A stretch of DNA of 41,381 nucleotides, from positions 1-41,381 of IMG/VR virus record IMGVR_UViG_3300025030_000222; one strand, 5' to 3'. The position numbers and the translations under genes were made by a program. Origin of the DNA: a virus. Below the pieces are notes generated by a model, which did not search any database, was not told the DNA's origin, and worked only from the letters and a program-made list of their open reading frames with translations. This document shows positions 29,369-36,235 of this stretch, piece after piece. Each line of letters begins with the position of its first letter. Position 1 is the first letter of the stretch.

Positions 29369-30277
29369 ATGAGTCATGTAGATAAAAAACAACTAGGATA
29401 TGTAGCCCCGTGCAATGTGGTGGATCATCCCAAGCACTACAACGCCCATCCTTCTGGTGTGGAGTGCATCGATGTGGTCGAGCACATGAGTTTCAATCTG
29501 GGGAATGCTGTGAAATATTTGTATAGAAGTCCGTATAAACACTCCGATCCAGTACTTGATTTACAGAAATCTCTCTGGTATATTAAAAGGGAGATTACTC
29601 GGAGATTAAAAAATGGAACGTTGGAGGATCTATCCCTTGGATCGGAGATATTGGGTGTCAAATATGGGGAAGGTGATGAACGCAGAAACACTGCGTGTTC
29701 GGAAGCAGGTGATGTTAAAGAACGGATACATGACCCTGACATTCCCCCCCATAAGAGACCTACAACATACTTGCAAAACCAACAAGGTGAAGTGCCGATA
29801 CGTTCACAGGATGGTGTTAGAGACTTGGGTGGGTCCATGCCTAGAGAATCAGGAGTCGTCTCATCTGAACGGGATTCGACAGGACAATCGGATTTCAAAT
29901 CTAAAGTACGAATCAAGGAAAGCGAATCACCAAAGAATGATCCAACACAAAACGGACTACAACGGGATACGAAATCCAGCGGCGAAGTTGGCATGGGCCT
30001 CAGTAGACACCATACGAGTGTCGGGAAAGTCCGAGGTTCAGTTAGCTACGACGTGGGGGGTATCCCGTGCGACTGTAGGACGAATAAAGAGAAACGAGAG
30101 TTGGAATCCAAAATACAGGCCGTAGTGGACGCAATGCCTTCTAGTCTCCTATCGAACAGCATTCGTTATCTGTTTTTATCGGACCTTTGTGGTCGATGTA
30201 CCGATAAAATAGGATCTATTGAAGACCTACAAAAAGCAGCGTGGTACTTGGCCCGAGAACTACAAAGGTTGTCGTGA
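29369..30277 (+). CDS. DUF3310 protein with duplicated half and dual-coded middle
   Basis: 302 residues. The first about 80 are DUF3310: VDHPKHYNAHPSGVECIDVVE then GNAVKYLYRSP and LDLQKSLWYIKREI. A second, divergent copy follows at about 250-300 (NSIRYLFLSDLC, then IEDLQKAAWYLARELQ). Between them, about residues 90-240 are hydrophilic, low-complexity and lie over the HNH endonuclease gene in another frame. So the long frame keeps two domain copies with the homing gene between them. DUF3310 is of unknown role in phages, often near nucleotide genes. The middle is probably not meaningful protein. Confidence 0.75.
   Translation: MSHVDKKQLGYVAPCNVVDHPKHYNAHPSGVECIDVVEHMSFNLGNAVKYLYRSPYKHSDPVLDLQKSLWYIKREITRRLKNGTLEDLSLGSEILGVKYGEGDERRNTACSEAGDVKERIHDPDIPPHKRPTTYLQNQQGEVPIRSQDGVRDLGGSMPRESGVVSSERDSTGQSDFKSKVRIKESESPKNDPTQNGLQRDTKSSGEVGMGLSRHHTSVGKVRGSVSYDVGGIPCDCRTNKEKRELESKIQAVVDAMPSSLLSNSIRYLFLSDLCGRCTDKIGSIEDLQKAAWYLARELQRLS
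29613..30125 (+). CDS. HNH homing endonuclease (NUMOD4-HNH-HTH) inside the DUF3310 frame
   Basis: 170 residues in a different frame from the DUF3310 gene. NUMOD4-like start (WRIYPLDRRYWVSNMGKV), HNH core VHRM, then S-H-L-N-G, DNRISNLKY (about residues 65-105) and a C-terminal helix-turn-helix (LATTWGVSRATVGRIKRN, about 140-158), as in free-standing homing endonucleases. Catalytic His are present. It overlaps the middle of the 302-residue frame completely. This is expected to cut DNA of related phages lacking it. No intron-sized RNA flank is present. Confidence 0.85.
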   Translation: MERWRIYPLDRRYWVSNMGKVMNAETLRVRKQVMLKNGYMTLTFPPIRDLQHTCKTNKVKCRYVHRMVLETWVGPCLENQESSHLNGIRQDNRISNLKYESRKANHQRMIQHKTDYNGIRNPAAKLAWASVDTIRVSGKSEVQLATTWGVSRATVGRIKRNESWNPKYRP

Positions 30278-30531
30278 TGGATGAAAGTGATGTAGCCCCT
30301 GGCGACCTAGATACCGCCGTAGACTTCAAGTACTCTGCTTGGGGACGTACGAAAGACAAAAAGAAACGCAGGGGCAACCGAACCAATGGCTACGGAGAGA
30401 GTGGTGTACAACGTCTATTGCACAGACGATCTTCATGTTTGGATTGCGTGTTGATTGAAACCCCAAACCATATGACCATCAGGTTGTGCGAGAAGCATAT
30501 GCAGGTGTGTAGGATGGCGAGTGGTAGATGA
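30277..30531 (+). CDS. Small protein with zinc site
   Basis: 84 residues from ATG 30277 (TGATG overlap with the previous stop). CLDC near residue 54 and LCEKH near 70 form a probable C-C-C-H zinc site; the N-terminal part is Asp-rich then Lys-rich (GRTKDKKKRRGNRTNGYG). Coupled to the next gene (ATGA). Family not recognised. Confidence 0.6.
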   Translation: MDESDVAPGDLDTAVDFKYSAWGRTKDKKKRRGNRTNGYGESGVQRLLHRRSSCLDCVLIETPNHMTIRLCEKHMQVCRMASGR

Positions 30532-31388
30532 ACGTTGTTTGGAAAGTTAGTACCAAGGTCTATATCTCTGGGCCGATCACTGGCATCCCAGATGGAAATA
30601 AAGAAGCCTTCGAGGTAGCAGAAAGGGTGCTGCGGGAAAAAGGTTACGCGGTATTTAACCCTCGGCGGCATGTCCCCCAAGGTTTGGACTGGGCAACAGC
30701 AATGAGATCCGCGATCAAGTTGTTGTTGGAGTGCGACGCGATCTATCTGCTGAGTGATTGGTCTCACTCTAAGGGTGCGCAGGTAGAGTACGGACTTGCA
30801 AAGACATTGGGGATGACCATCATATTTCCAGGGACAGAAATACGCGGTAGGTGTTGTTCTGCCCCGTTGGTACAGCGATCACAAGAATATCCTGATGTAC
30901 GTCCGCTGTGTGCTGTGGCGGTTGGAGCTTATATGAAAACCTGGTTTAGTTTTAATGGTTATCAGGGCGCGTTCGACATACACACTACCGAGGCCGAGGC
31001 CAAGAAGGCAGCGAAAGATGCGCTCGATGGATGCAGGCCAGCATATCCAGACGATGGGTGGTCCGACGATGTTACGGAGAACATCTACTATGGCAGGATC
31101 GTTGGTCGAGTGATCGAAACAATGCACAAGGAAGTCCCTGTTGGTGTGACGGTAGACGATGATGGGATAGGATCGGATGGCGTAGATTATAGCGATATCC
31201 CATCCGGGGTGGATTGCCTAGTAGATTACGAGCTTTTTTCCGTAGATGGGTCATGTGTGGGTAGGGATGAGGAACTGCGCACCCGCATAGACCGGCTGGA
31301 GTCTATCATCTGGAAGAACCGCGACGCGATAGATTGGTCCGGGTTCCATGATGAAGAGCAAGCGATGCTGCGGGCGTTGCGAGGATGA
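30528..31388 (+). CDS. DUF4406 (nucleoside deoxyribosyltransferase-like) fusion protein
   Basis: 286 residues. About 1-105: DUF4406, related to nucleoside 2-deoxyribosyltransferases: KVYISGPITGIPDGNKEAF, GYAVFNPR, AIYLLSDWSHSKGAQVEYGLA. From about 137 a second domain MKTWFSFNGYQGAFDIHTTE then EAEAKKAAKDAL resembles other short phage proteins, so the gene looks like a fusion. The C-terminal 60 residues are acidic and helical. Enzyme activity is uncertain. The start overlaps the previous gene. Confidence 0.7.
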   Translation: MNVVWKVSTKVYISGPITGIPDGNKEAFEVAERVLREKGYAVFNPRRHVPQGLDWATAMRSAIKLLLECDAIYLLSDWSHSKGAQVEYGLAKTLGMTIIFPGTEIRGRCCSAPLVQRSQEYPDVRPLCAVAVGAYMKTWFSFNGYQGAFDIHTTEAEAKKAAKDALDGCRPAYPDDGWSDDVTENIYYGRIVGRVIETMHKEVPVGVTVDDDGIGSDGVDYSDIPSGVDCLVDYELFSVDGSCVGRDEELRTRIDRLESIIWKNRDAIDWSGFHDEEQAMLRALRG

Positions 31389-31456
31389 AAAGCGTTATGA
31401 CCGTCATCGCCGCCGGTGTCGGCCCACATGCCGTACAAATACGAGGTCGTGAGTAG
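31385..31456 (+). CDS. 23-residue possible peptide
   Basis: ATG overlapping the previous stop (ATGA), MKSVMTVIAAGVGPHAVQIR and three more residues; a hydrophobic start. Coupling is the only evidence. Confidence 0.3.
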   Translation: MKSVMTVIAAGVGPHAVQIRGRE

Positions 31457-31469
31457 GTAAACCGTCACA

Positions 31470-31682
31470 ATGCAAACATCTGACAACTCGGCATTCGTTG
31501 AACATATCTGTCTTCTTGGTCAACTACATGAGAAGATCCGGTGTGGTCAAGGGGACTCGGCAGAGGCGGACGCCATCCGTGATCTCATGGAGCAGTCGTG
31601 GCGATGTCTCTCCCCTCACGTACAGATGATTGTTCGAGGTATGAGCACAGACATAAATAACCTGCGTTTACAAAGTCGGTAG
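31470..31682 (+). CDS. Unknown small helical protein
   Basis: 70 residues. The GQGDSAEADAIRDLMEQSW core and following MSTDINNL match a small family I have seen in phages and Planctomycetes-like genomes, function unknown. No strong SD. Sits before the small terminase gene. Confidence 0.6.
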   Translation: MQTSDNSAFVEHICLLGQLHEKIRCGQGDSAEADAIRDLMEQSWRCLSPHVQMIVRGMSTDINNLRLQSR

Positions 31683-31690
31683 TCTCAAAA

Positions 31691-32341
31691 ATGGATTTAG
31701 AACGTCTTCACGAAGTGCAAGCTGACCAGCTTGCGTTACTTATTTCCAGAGGAAACACTCCTCAAGATGCAGGGCGCAAGCTAAGGTTCAATCGTAAACA
31801 CGTCAAAAAGCTACTTGGTATTCTTCGTGACCGTGCGGAGATGCCGGCGGTTGATCCTCATACAGCCTTTGCAGCCTACACCGCACATACCTCCCCAAGT
31901 GTACAGAGATTGAAGAAACTCTTGGACACTACCGATAGACTCGAAGCCGTGGACCCGGAGTTCGACACTGAGGTTACGGATACTGAAGAGTCTTATGAGG
32001 AATCGGGGGATGGAACTCGACCTATCAAGCGGGTCCGTAAAACCGTGAAGGCTGCTTATCGTGGTGGGTTGAATCCTGCTTTACGCCTTCAAGCCATGCG
32101 AGATTTGGCAGAGCATGCCAAGACTTGGATCGACATCGCGATTCAACTTGGAGTAGTTCAAACTCTCAAACCTCAACCCGCACAAACTCACGCGCACCTG
32201 CACCTGAATAAGATCGACGTGGACATGCAGCAAGTCCTCATTCAAGCTGTTCAGTCAGGGGACACCAGTGCTCTTGAGGCCCTGGCGCGTGGCGAAGCCC
32301 CTAAAGGAACAGTAGACCCACCAACACCGGAGGTAAAGTGA
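31691..32341 (+). CDS. terS-like: Terminase small subunit-like protein
   Basis: 216 residues. N-terminal helix-turn-helix-like segment (LISRGNTPQDAGRKLRFNRK, about 17-36), a helical middle, and a charged C-terminal tail. Position directly upstream of the large terminase and the DNA-binding N terminus suggest the small subunit, which recognises phage DNA ends and recruits the large subunit. The sequence match is not strong, so the call is contextual. Its end overlaps the next gene (GTGA). Confidence 0.5.
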   Translation: MDLERLHEVQADQLALLISRGNTPQDAGRKLRFNRKHVKKLLGILRDRAEMPAVDPHTAFAAYTAHTSPSVQRLKKLLDTTDRLEAVDPEFDTEVTDTEESYEESGDGTRPIKRVRKTVKAAYRGGLNPALRLQAMRDLAEHAKTWIDIAIQLGVVQTLKPQPAQTHAHLHLNKIDVDMQQVLIQAVQSGDTSALEALARGEAPKGTVDPPTPEVK

Positions 32342-32520
32342 CGAGCGACCACCAACTTTTTGCTATTCAGATTGAAGACATTATTCACAGTTTGAAAACT
32401 ACTACAGTGGACATCCCTCAACAGGCACGCCTGAATAGACTCCGGGCTGTACAGGATCAGATCAGCAGGTTGTGTCAGGCGCTTATGGCCTCGCTGCCTA
32501 GAGATGTCGTGTCGAAATAG
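32338..32520 (+). CDS. Unknown small protein of the packaging cluster
   Basis: 60 residues, GTG 32338 overlapping the previous stop (GTGA). Helical (HQLFAIQIEDIIHSLK). The end overlaps the next gene by one base. Function unknown. Confidence 0.55.
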   Translation: MTSDHQLFAIQIEDIIHSLKTTTVDIPQQARLNRLRAVQDQISRLCQALMASLPRDVVSK

Positions 32521-33353
32521 TGTCATCCCAGATTCAAGCTATAGCTCAGGCTCTTCTGAAAGAGTCCGACCCTCACGTCAGGCGTCGGATGATGGAAACC
32601 AGTAGTCGAGCGATCTACCTACCTCCGATCAAAGAGTTCATTACCTCACCCAACTATGCCAACTCCAAACTATGGCCGGCAGTAGCTAGGTTGCTTGAAC
32701 TCATCGACGATCCCAGGGTGAGAGAGTTCTATTTGGAACTAGCCAAAGGCAGCGGGAAATCGAGTGGGGCTGCGGCAGGTGTAGTCTACGCCGCTGCCAG
32801 ATTAGCAGCCCTCAAAGACCCCCATGAATACTTCGACATTGGAAAAATCAAACCCATTACATGCCTTACCTGTAGCACCAGCGAAACACAAGCAATCCAA
32901 ACCATCTTCGCGCAAGTGAAGTCTTGGGTCCGACAGAATCCATTTTTCATCGCGGCTCACCGTATGTGTGCCGAACGAGCGGAATTCCCTTTTAGTCCTG
33001 ATGATCCCAAGTATCCAGCGTACAAGATTCACACTACGGCCATCACAATCAGGCACTCTCCCGTATTCCCAGATGGACAGATTCAGATTCTCTGTGGTCA
33101 CGCCAAGAGTGAGGGCATGGACGGACATGATGTGTTCATGGCCATCATTGACGAGTCCAACAAACATGGACTATCGGAGGAATCCCCCCAAGCACAGAAG
33201 TTGGAGACTACTTTCAGGACCAGCGGATTCACCAGGTTTCCTAGCGATTACAAACTTGGGCTCATATCGAGTTCGGTATCTAAGCAGAGCCATTTGCGGA
33301 AAGAGGTAGACCGAATCTTCTCGGCCTCTCCCCCCCAGCTATTGTTTCATTGA
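32520..33353 (+). CDS. terL-N: Terminase large subunit, ATPase half (split gene)
   Basis: 277 residues from GTG 32520. Walker A ELAKGSGKSSG (GSGKS 77-81), motif CLTCST (about 115-120), Walker B VFMAIIDES (205-213, D211-E212) and the coupling motif region LGLISSSVSKQ (about 250). This is the complete motor domain but the frame stops after PPQLLFH, at the point where the nuclease lobe normally continues (GPTWE.NP). The matching nuclease lobe is 2.8 kb downstream at 36165. This may be a split gene producing two peptides, or two exons. A promoter starts at the last codons. Confidence 0.85.
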   Translation: MSSQIQAIAQALLKESDPHVRRRMMETSSRAIYLPPIKEFITSPNYANSKLWPAVARLLELIDDPRVREFYLELAKGSGKSSGAAAGVVYAAARLAALKDPHEYFDIGKIKPITCLTCSTSETQAIQTIFAQVKSWVRQNPFFIAAHRMCAERAEFPFSPDDPKYPAYKIHTTAITIRHSPVFPDGQIQILCGHAKSEGMDGHDVFMAIIDESNKHGLSEESPQAQKLETTFRTSGFTRFPSDYKLGLISSSVSKQSHLRKEVDRIFSASPPQLLFH

Positions 33354-33378
33354 CATCTATTAGATCGCGTGGTAGGAT
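33350..33378 (+). promoter_or_regulatory. Strong promoter with operator inside the split terminase
   Basis: TTGACA (33350-33355), 17-base spacer, -10 TAGGAT (33373-33378). CATCTATTAGAT (33354-33365) covers the end of the -35 and the spacer. The GTG at 33385 is six bases beyond the -10, at the predicted start, suggesting a leaderless transcript. Best -35 in the window. Confidence 0.8.
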
Positions 33379-33384
33379 GGATTT

Positions 33385-33597
33385 GTGACTGAGTTTCATC
33401 ATAAAGCGGTCCGACCTTTGGAGCATGGGTGGGTTCCTGTTCGTGATAGGGACAGAGGAAACCGCTACGACGAGGCTTCGGAGTCTAGCCCAGATCGAGA
33501 CTGGAAAGACCGGATGATTCCCATCTATGCTAGGCGGATGGAAAAAATCATAGATCGTTACGGAGTGGACATCCCGGCTTCTAACCGATTGGTGTGA
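33385..33597 (+). CDS. Unknown small protein, leaderless
   Basis: 70 residues from GTG 33385. Charged (HGWVPVRDRDRGNRYDEASE), soluble. No SD; the start coincides with the expected transcription start. No family recognised. First gene of the insert between the two terminase halves. Confidence 0.6.
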   Translation: MTEFHHKAVRPLEHGWVPVRDRDRGNRYDEASESSPDRDWKDRMIPIYARRMEKIIDRYGVDIPASNRLV

Positions 33598-33601
33598 ATT
33601 C

Positions 33602-33829
33602 GTGCAGACAATCCCTATAAAACTAGCGTTTCATGATTGGGTACGCGACGGGAAGAGTATTTACTCCACAGAGGAAGGCATTGAACTCAGCCTTGGAGAT
33701 TTTCATTCAGGAACAGTTTTCAATGGTGCTATTTGTTTGGACGACAACGGCATCCAAGAGATCCAGCGGGCAATTGCCCGGAAGGAGTACCCAACGTTCT
33801 TGATATTCTCACTTACGGTAAATCCGTAG
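33602..33829 (+). CDS. Conserved phage protein (FHDWVRDGKSIY family)
   Basis: 75 residues from GTG 33602. HDWVRDGKSIYSTEEGIELS followed by LGDFHSGTVFNGAI is a pattern I recognise from many phage and bacterial proteins without known role. Compact beta-rich fold. SD poor. Confidence 0.65.
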   Translation: MQTIPIKLAFHDWVRDGKSIYSTEEGIELSLGDFHSGTVFNGAICLDDNGIQEIQRAIARKEYPTFLIFSLTVNP

Positions 33830-33846
33830 GCTTACACTAGAAGCCT

Positions 33847-34449
33847 ATGTCGATGGATAATTCAGAGCGCAAAGCTCCTACGGGATTCATCGGTAACGTA
33901 AAGAGCAGAGACAAGATGGATCTGGGTTGGCAAACCCCACCCGAGCTTCTCTACCCTGTGGCTACGTACTTCGGGGGACAAATACCTTTCGATGTGTGTA
34001 CGACGAAGGACAACCCCGTCAATGCAGCAGAGTTCTGGACTCCTGATGTTAACGCCCTGAACTGCATCTGGCCCGGCAGTTGTTTTTGTAACCCACCGTA
34101 CGGGAAATCCATGAGAGCGTGGGTTGAGAAAGCGGTGGAACAATCATCCAGTGGTACTGAGATCATTCTTTTGTTATCCGCGGCTAGGTGGGAACAAGGG
34201 TGGTGGCAGGAGTTCATCTCGAAGGCTCGCCATGTATGCTTCATCCGAGGTCGGGTGAGTTTCATTCGCCCAGGTACTGGTGATCGGGTAAGTGGAAATA
34301 CTTATGCGAACATGTTTGTCGGCCTGGGTATTCGACGACAAGATGATTGGGTCGAGGCTTTCAAACAAGTAGGGCTCTGCATGTATTGGTCTTCATTGAA
34401 TGATGTTCCAACCCATACGGCTTATCAACAGTACCTTAAGAGAAGTTGA
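33847..34449 (+). CDS. Phage N6-adenine methyltransferase (Dam, PF05869-like)
   Basis: 200 residues. W-x-TPPELL (28-34), the conserved FDVCTT (48-53), AAEFWTPDVNAL and motif IV CNPPYG (81-86) define the phage Dam-like family. It methylates adenine, probably shielding phage DNA from host restriction. Moderate SD. The end overlaps the glycosyltransferase start by four bases. Confidence 0.88.
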   Translation: MSMDNSERKAPTGFIGNVKSRDKMDLGWQTPPELLYPVATYFGGQIPFDVCTTKDNPVNAAEFWTPDVNALNCIWPGSCFCNPPYGKSMRAWVEKAVEQSSSGTEIILLLSAARWEQGWWQEFISKARHVCFIRGRVSFIRPGTGDRVSGNTYANMFVGLGIRRQDDWVEAFKQVGLCMYWSSLNDVPTHTAYQQYLKRS

Positions 34450-35237
34450 TGAACATTTGTCTAGTGTGCGTGACCTACAACGGTCAAGACCGGGTGTCTC
34501 GAATGCTAAGGTCTCTACCCAACCCCAATTTGGCTGAGAAGTATCTGGACGGGGGGCCTGACCATATCGTGGTGTATTCAGATGGAGCAAACCCACCCTG
34601 CTTGGACTCATTAGAGATATCATACAAACTACGCTGTATAGACGGTGGGGATAACCGCGGAGTAGTTGAAGCCTACAATCGAGTCCTAGTAGGGTTCTCT
34701 CATAAGATTTCGTTCTTCAGGGACTTCATCGATGAAGCCTGGATACTTTTGGTAGACGATGATGTCGTGTTACCACCCAAGTTCTTCTATGTTCTCAGAA
34801 CTCTCATCTCTACTCTTGGAGATTGCGTGTTGTCGTGGAAGAGCACAACTAACCCGCCTGAAGTCCGTGGTGTAATAGAACTCGCAACCGAACTGGCGGG
34901 CTATACCTTTGCGTTTCCGTACAAATTCTTCTCACAACTAGATTTGGGGGGTAAAGGAGCATTTGATAGCGAAAACTTCCATCACTACTGCGGGGACTCC
35001 GACTTCGCCCGTAGAGTTATGCGCGATCTACATCGCCCGTGTTATCGGGTACACTATCCCCTGGTGATCCATGAGGAGCACGCAGCGGTAAGGGATAATC
35101 CCGAACTATTAGGCTCTGAGTGGGCAGTCCAAGATCGATGGAACTACAAAAAGAAGTGGGCCGACGTGAAAGAACGGGATCTTATCCGGTCCTTGCTAAA
35201 CGGAACATTACTGGACCAGAAAGAAGGTAGTCTATGA
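34446..35237 (+). CDS. Glycosyltransferase (GT2-like)
   Basis: 263 residues. NICLVCVTYNGQDRV starts a GT-A fold; GDNRGVVEAYNR (67-78) contacts nucleotide sugar; LLVDDDVV (100-107, DXD-type metal site); HHYCGDSDFARRVM and a later H-E-E-H. Could glycosylate hypermodified bases, virion protein or the host surface. With the Dam gene it makes a DNA-modification pair, which is suggestive but not proof. Coupled to the next gene (ATGA). Confidence 0.8.
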   Translation: MMNICLVCVTYNGQDRVSRMLRSLPNPNLAEKYLDGGPDHIVVYSDGANPPCLDSLEISYKLRCIDGGDNRGVVEAYNRVLVGFSHKISFFRDFIDEAWILLVDDDVVLPPKFFYVLRTLISTLGDCVLSWKSTTNPPEVRGVIELATELAGYTFAFPYKFFSQLDLGGKGAFDSENFHHYCGDSDFARRVMRDLHRPCYRVHYPLVIHEEHAAVRDNPELLGSEWAVQDRWNYKKKWADVKERDLIRSLLNGTLLDQKEGSL

Positions 35238-35431
35238 GCGACGGCAAGTATTCGTTGGATCAAGTTATGTCTGTGCTTGGATACGGACTCAACAAGTCCA
35301 CTGACCTGTACGAACAGATTGGATTATCTCGAATACCAGTTGGGACTAAACTCATATCGAGGGAAGTCATTGAAGACATTCTGGGTGCTACCTCTTCAAA
35401 TCCGATTGGTGTAGTAAGGACATTTGATTGA
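35234..35431 (+). CDS. Small HTH-like DNA-binding protein
   Basis: 65 residues, coupled start (ATGA). YSLDQVMSVLGYGLNKSTDLYEQ with a later VGTKLISREVIEDIL resembles a MerR/excisionase-type winged helix fold (Y-S..QV..., first helix pair, then beta hairpin and last helix). Candidate regulator within the insert. No specific family. Confidence 0.5.
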   Translation: MSDGKYSLDQVMSVLGYGLNKSTDLYEQIGLSRIPVGTKLISREVIEDILGATSSNPIGVVRTFD

Positions 35432-35655
35432 GTCGAAATGTTTATCTTTGGGATCAAGCGGTACGCGCTACGACCAATCGCGCTCTTGCGGGCTCGTGGT
35501 ATAAAGGTGCCCTAGCATACCTAACTAACGCAGCTAACCCATACCGGCGCGAACGCGAGACCAGCGGAGGAAATACTACATTTGCTAGAGCGTCCTGTCG
35601 TGCTTGGGAGAACGGGTACGCATTTGCAAATAAGCATCCTAGGACCAATAATTAA
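35428..35655 (+). CDS. Unknown small protein
   Basis: 75 residues from TTG 35428 overlapping the previous stop (TTGA). Pattern NPYRRERETSGGNTTFARAS then W-E-N-G-Y looks like a short phage family. Function unknown. Confidence 0.55.
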   Translation: MSRNVYLWDQAVRATTNRALAGSWYKGALAYLTNAANPYRRERETSGGNTTFARASCRAWENGYAFANKHPRTNN

Positions 35656-35766
35656 AACAGGTGCATATTTTGTGATAGCCCGCTAAGTAGTCAGATGAAA
35701 ACATTGCAAAGGATTATGGGTTAACGGTAAAAGAACTCCGTAAGCAGAGATGCAAAATACCTTAAC
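35656..35766 (+). other. Gap with possible HTH remnant
   Basis: No full gene. One frame (35690-35763 region) reads NIAKDYGLTVKELRKQRCKIP without a start codon, similar in style to the helix-turn-helix at 23737 (SLARDYGLS). Perhaps a decayed small gene. Confidence 0.3.
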
Positions 35767-36042
35767 ATGTTGTGTTTGAAATCCGCTCAAGTAGGTCAGG
35801 ATCTACCATCCTTCGTCATACCTGTCCCGTCAGAGCTATACGATAGTATTGTGGGCAGGAGATCGTTTTTCATAGGAGTACTACGGGACATTGCCAAGCA
35901 CTGTGGTGAAACTGTTTTCCCGATGATATTTGAATGTCCCAAAGGTTGCCGGGCAGTCATAGAGTCCCCCGACTCAATTCCCATCGATGACGTAAAGTGT
36001 CTACATGGGATATTCATCAGATTCGATCCTTTGGAGGGGTAA
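35767..36042 (+). CDS. Unknown small protein
   Basis: 91 residues, ATG 35767 without strong SD. FVIPVPSELYDSIVGRRSFF and later CPKGCRAVIESPD; a Cys pair is present. No family. Confidence 0.5.
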   Translation: MLCLKSAQVGQDLPSFVIPVPSELYDSIVGRRSFFIGVLRDIAKHCGETVFPMIFECPKGCRAVIESPDSIPIDDVKCLHGIFIRFDPLEG

Positions 36043-36043
36043 C

Positions 36044-36235
36044 ATGCTTCATGATCTCGCCAAGATTATAGAAGACGCTGTTCGTGCTGGTGCTGCTTAC
36101 GGAGATAAACGCGGTCGGCCAGGTCCCCACACGGAAACTTTCGAGGATGGGCTGTTGAAGGTCATTGATCGGGTGCGTGAACGATATATGGTGCAGCCTG
36201 CGCCTGGCATGGAATACGTCCATCGAAACGGTTGA
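36044..36235 (+). CDS. Unknown small protein, overlaps terminase nuclease half
   Basis: 63 residues from ATG 36044 with GGAGGGG upstream. Helical MLHDLAKIIEDAVRAGAAYG, then GRPGPH; a short phage family. It overlaps the start of the nuclease half in another frame, and could provide translational coupling for it. Confidence 0.55.
   Translation: MLHDLAKIIEDAVRAGAAYGDKRGRPGPHTETFEDGLLKVIDRVRERYMVQPAPGMEYVHRNG

Noticed and set aside
29600-30140. Group I intron carrying the HNH gene
   Set aside because: The HNH gene leaves almost no room for a structured intron on either side, and the outer frame stays open.
33353-36165. Intron or intein explaining the split terminase
   Set aside because: The interval has eight ordinary genes and no recognisable intron core or intein splice motif; a gene insertion or split is simpler, though untested.
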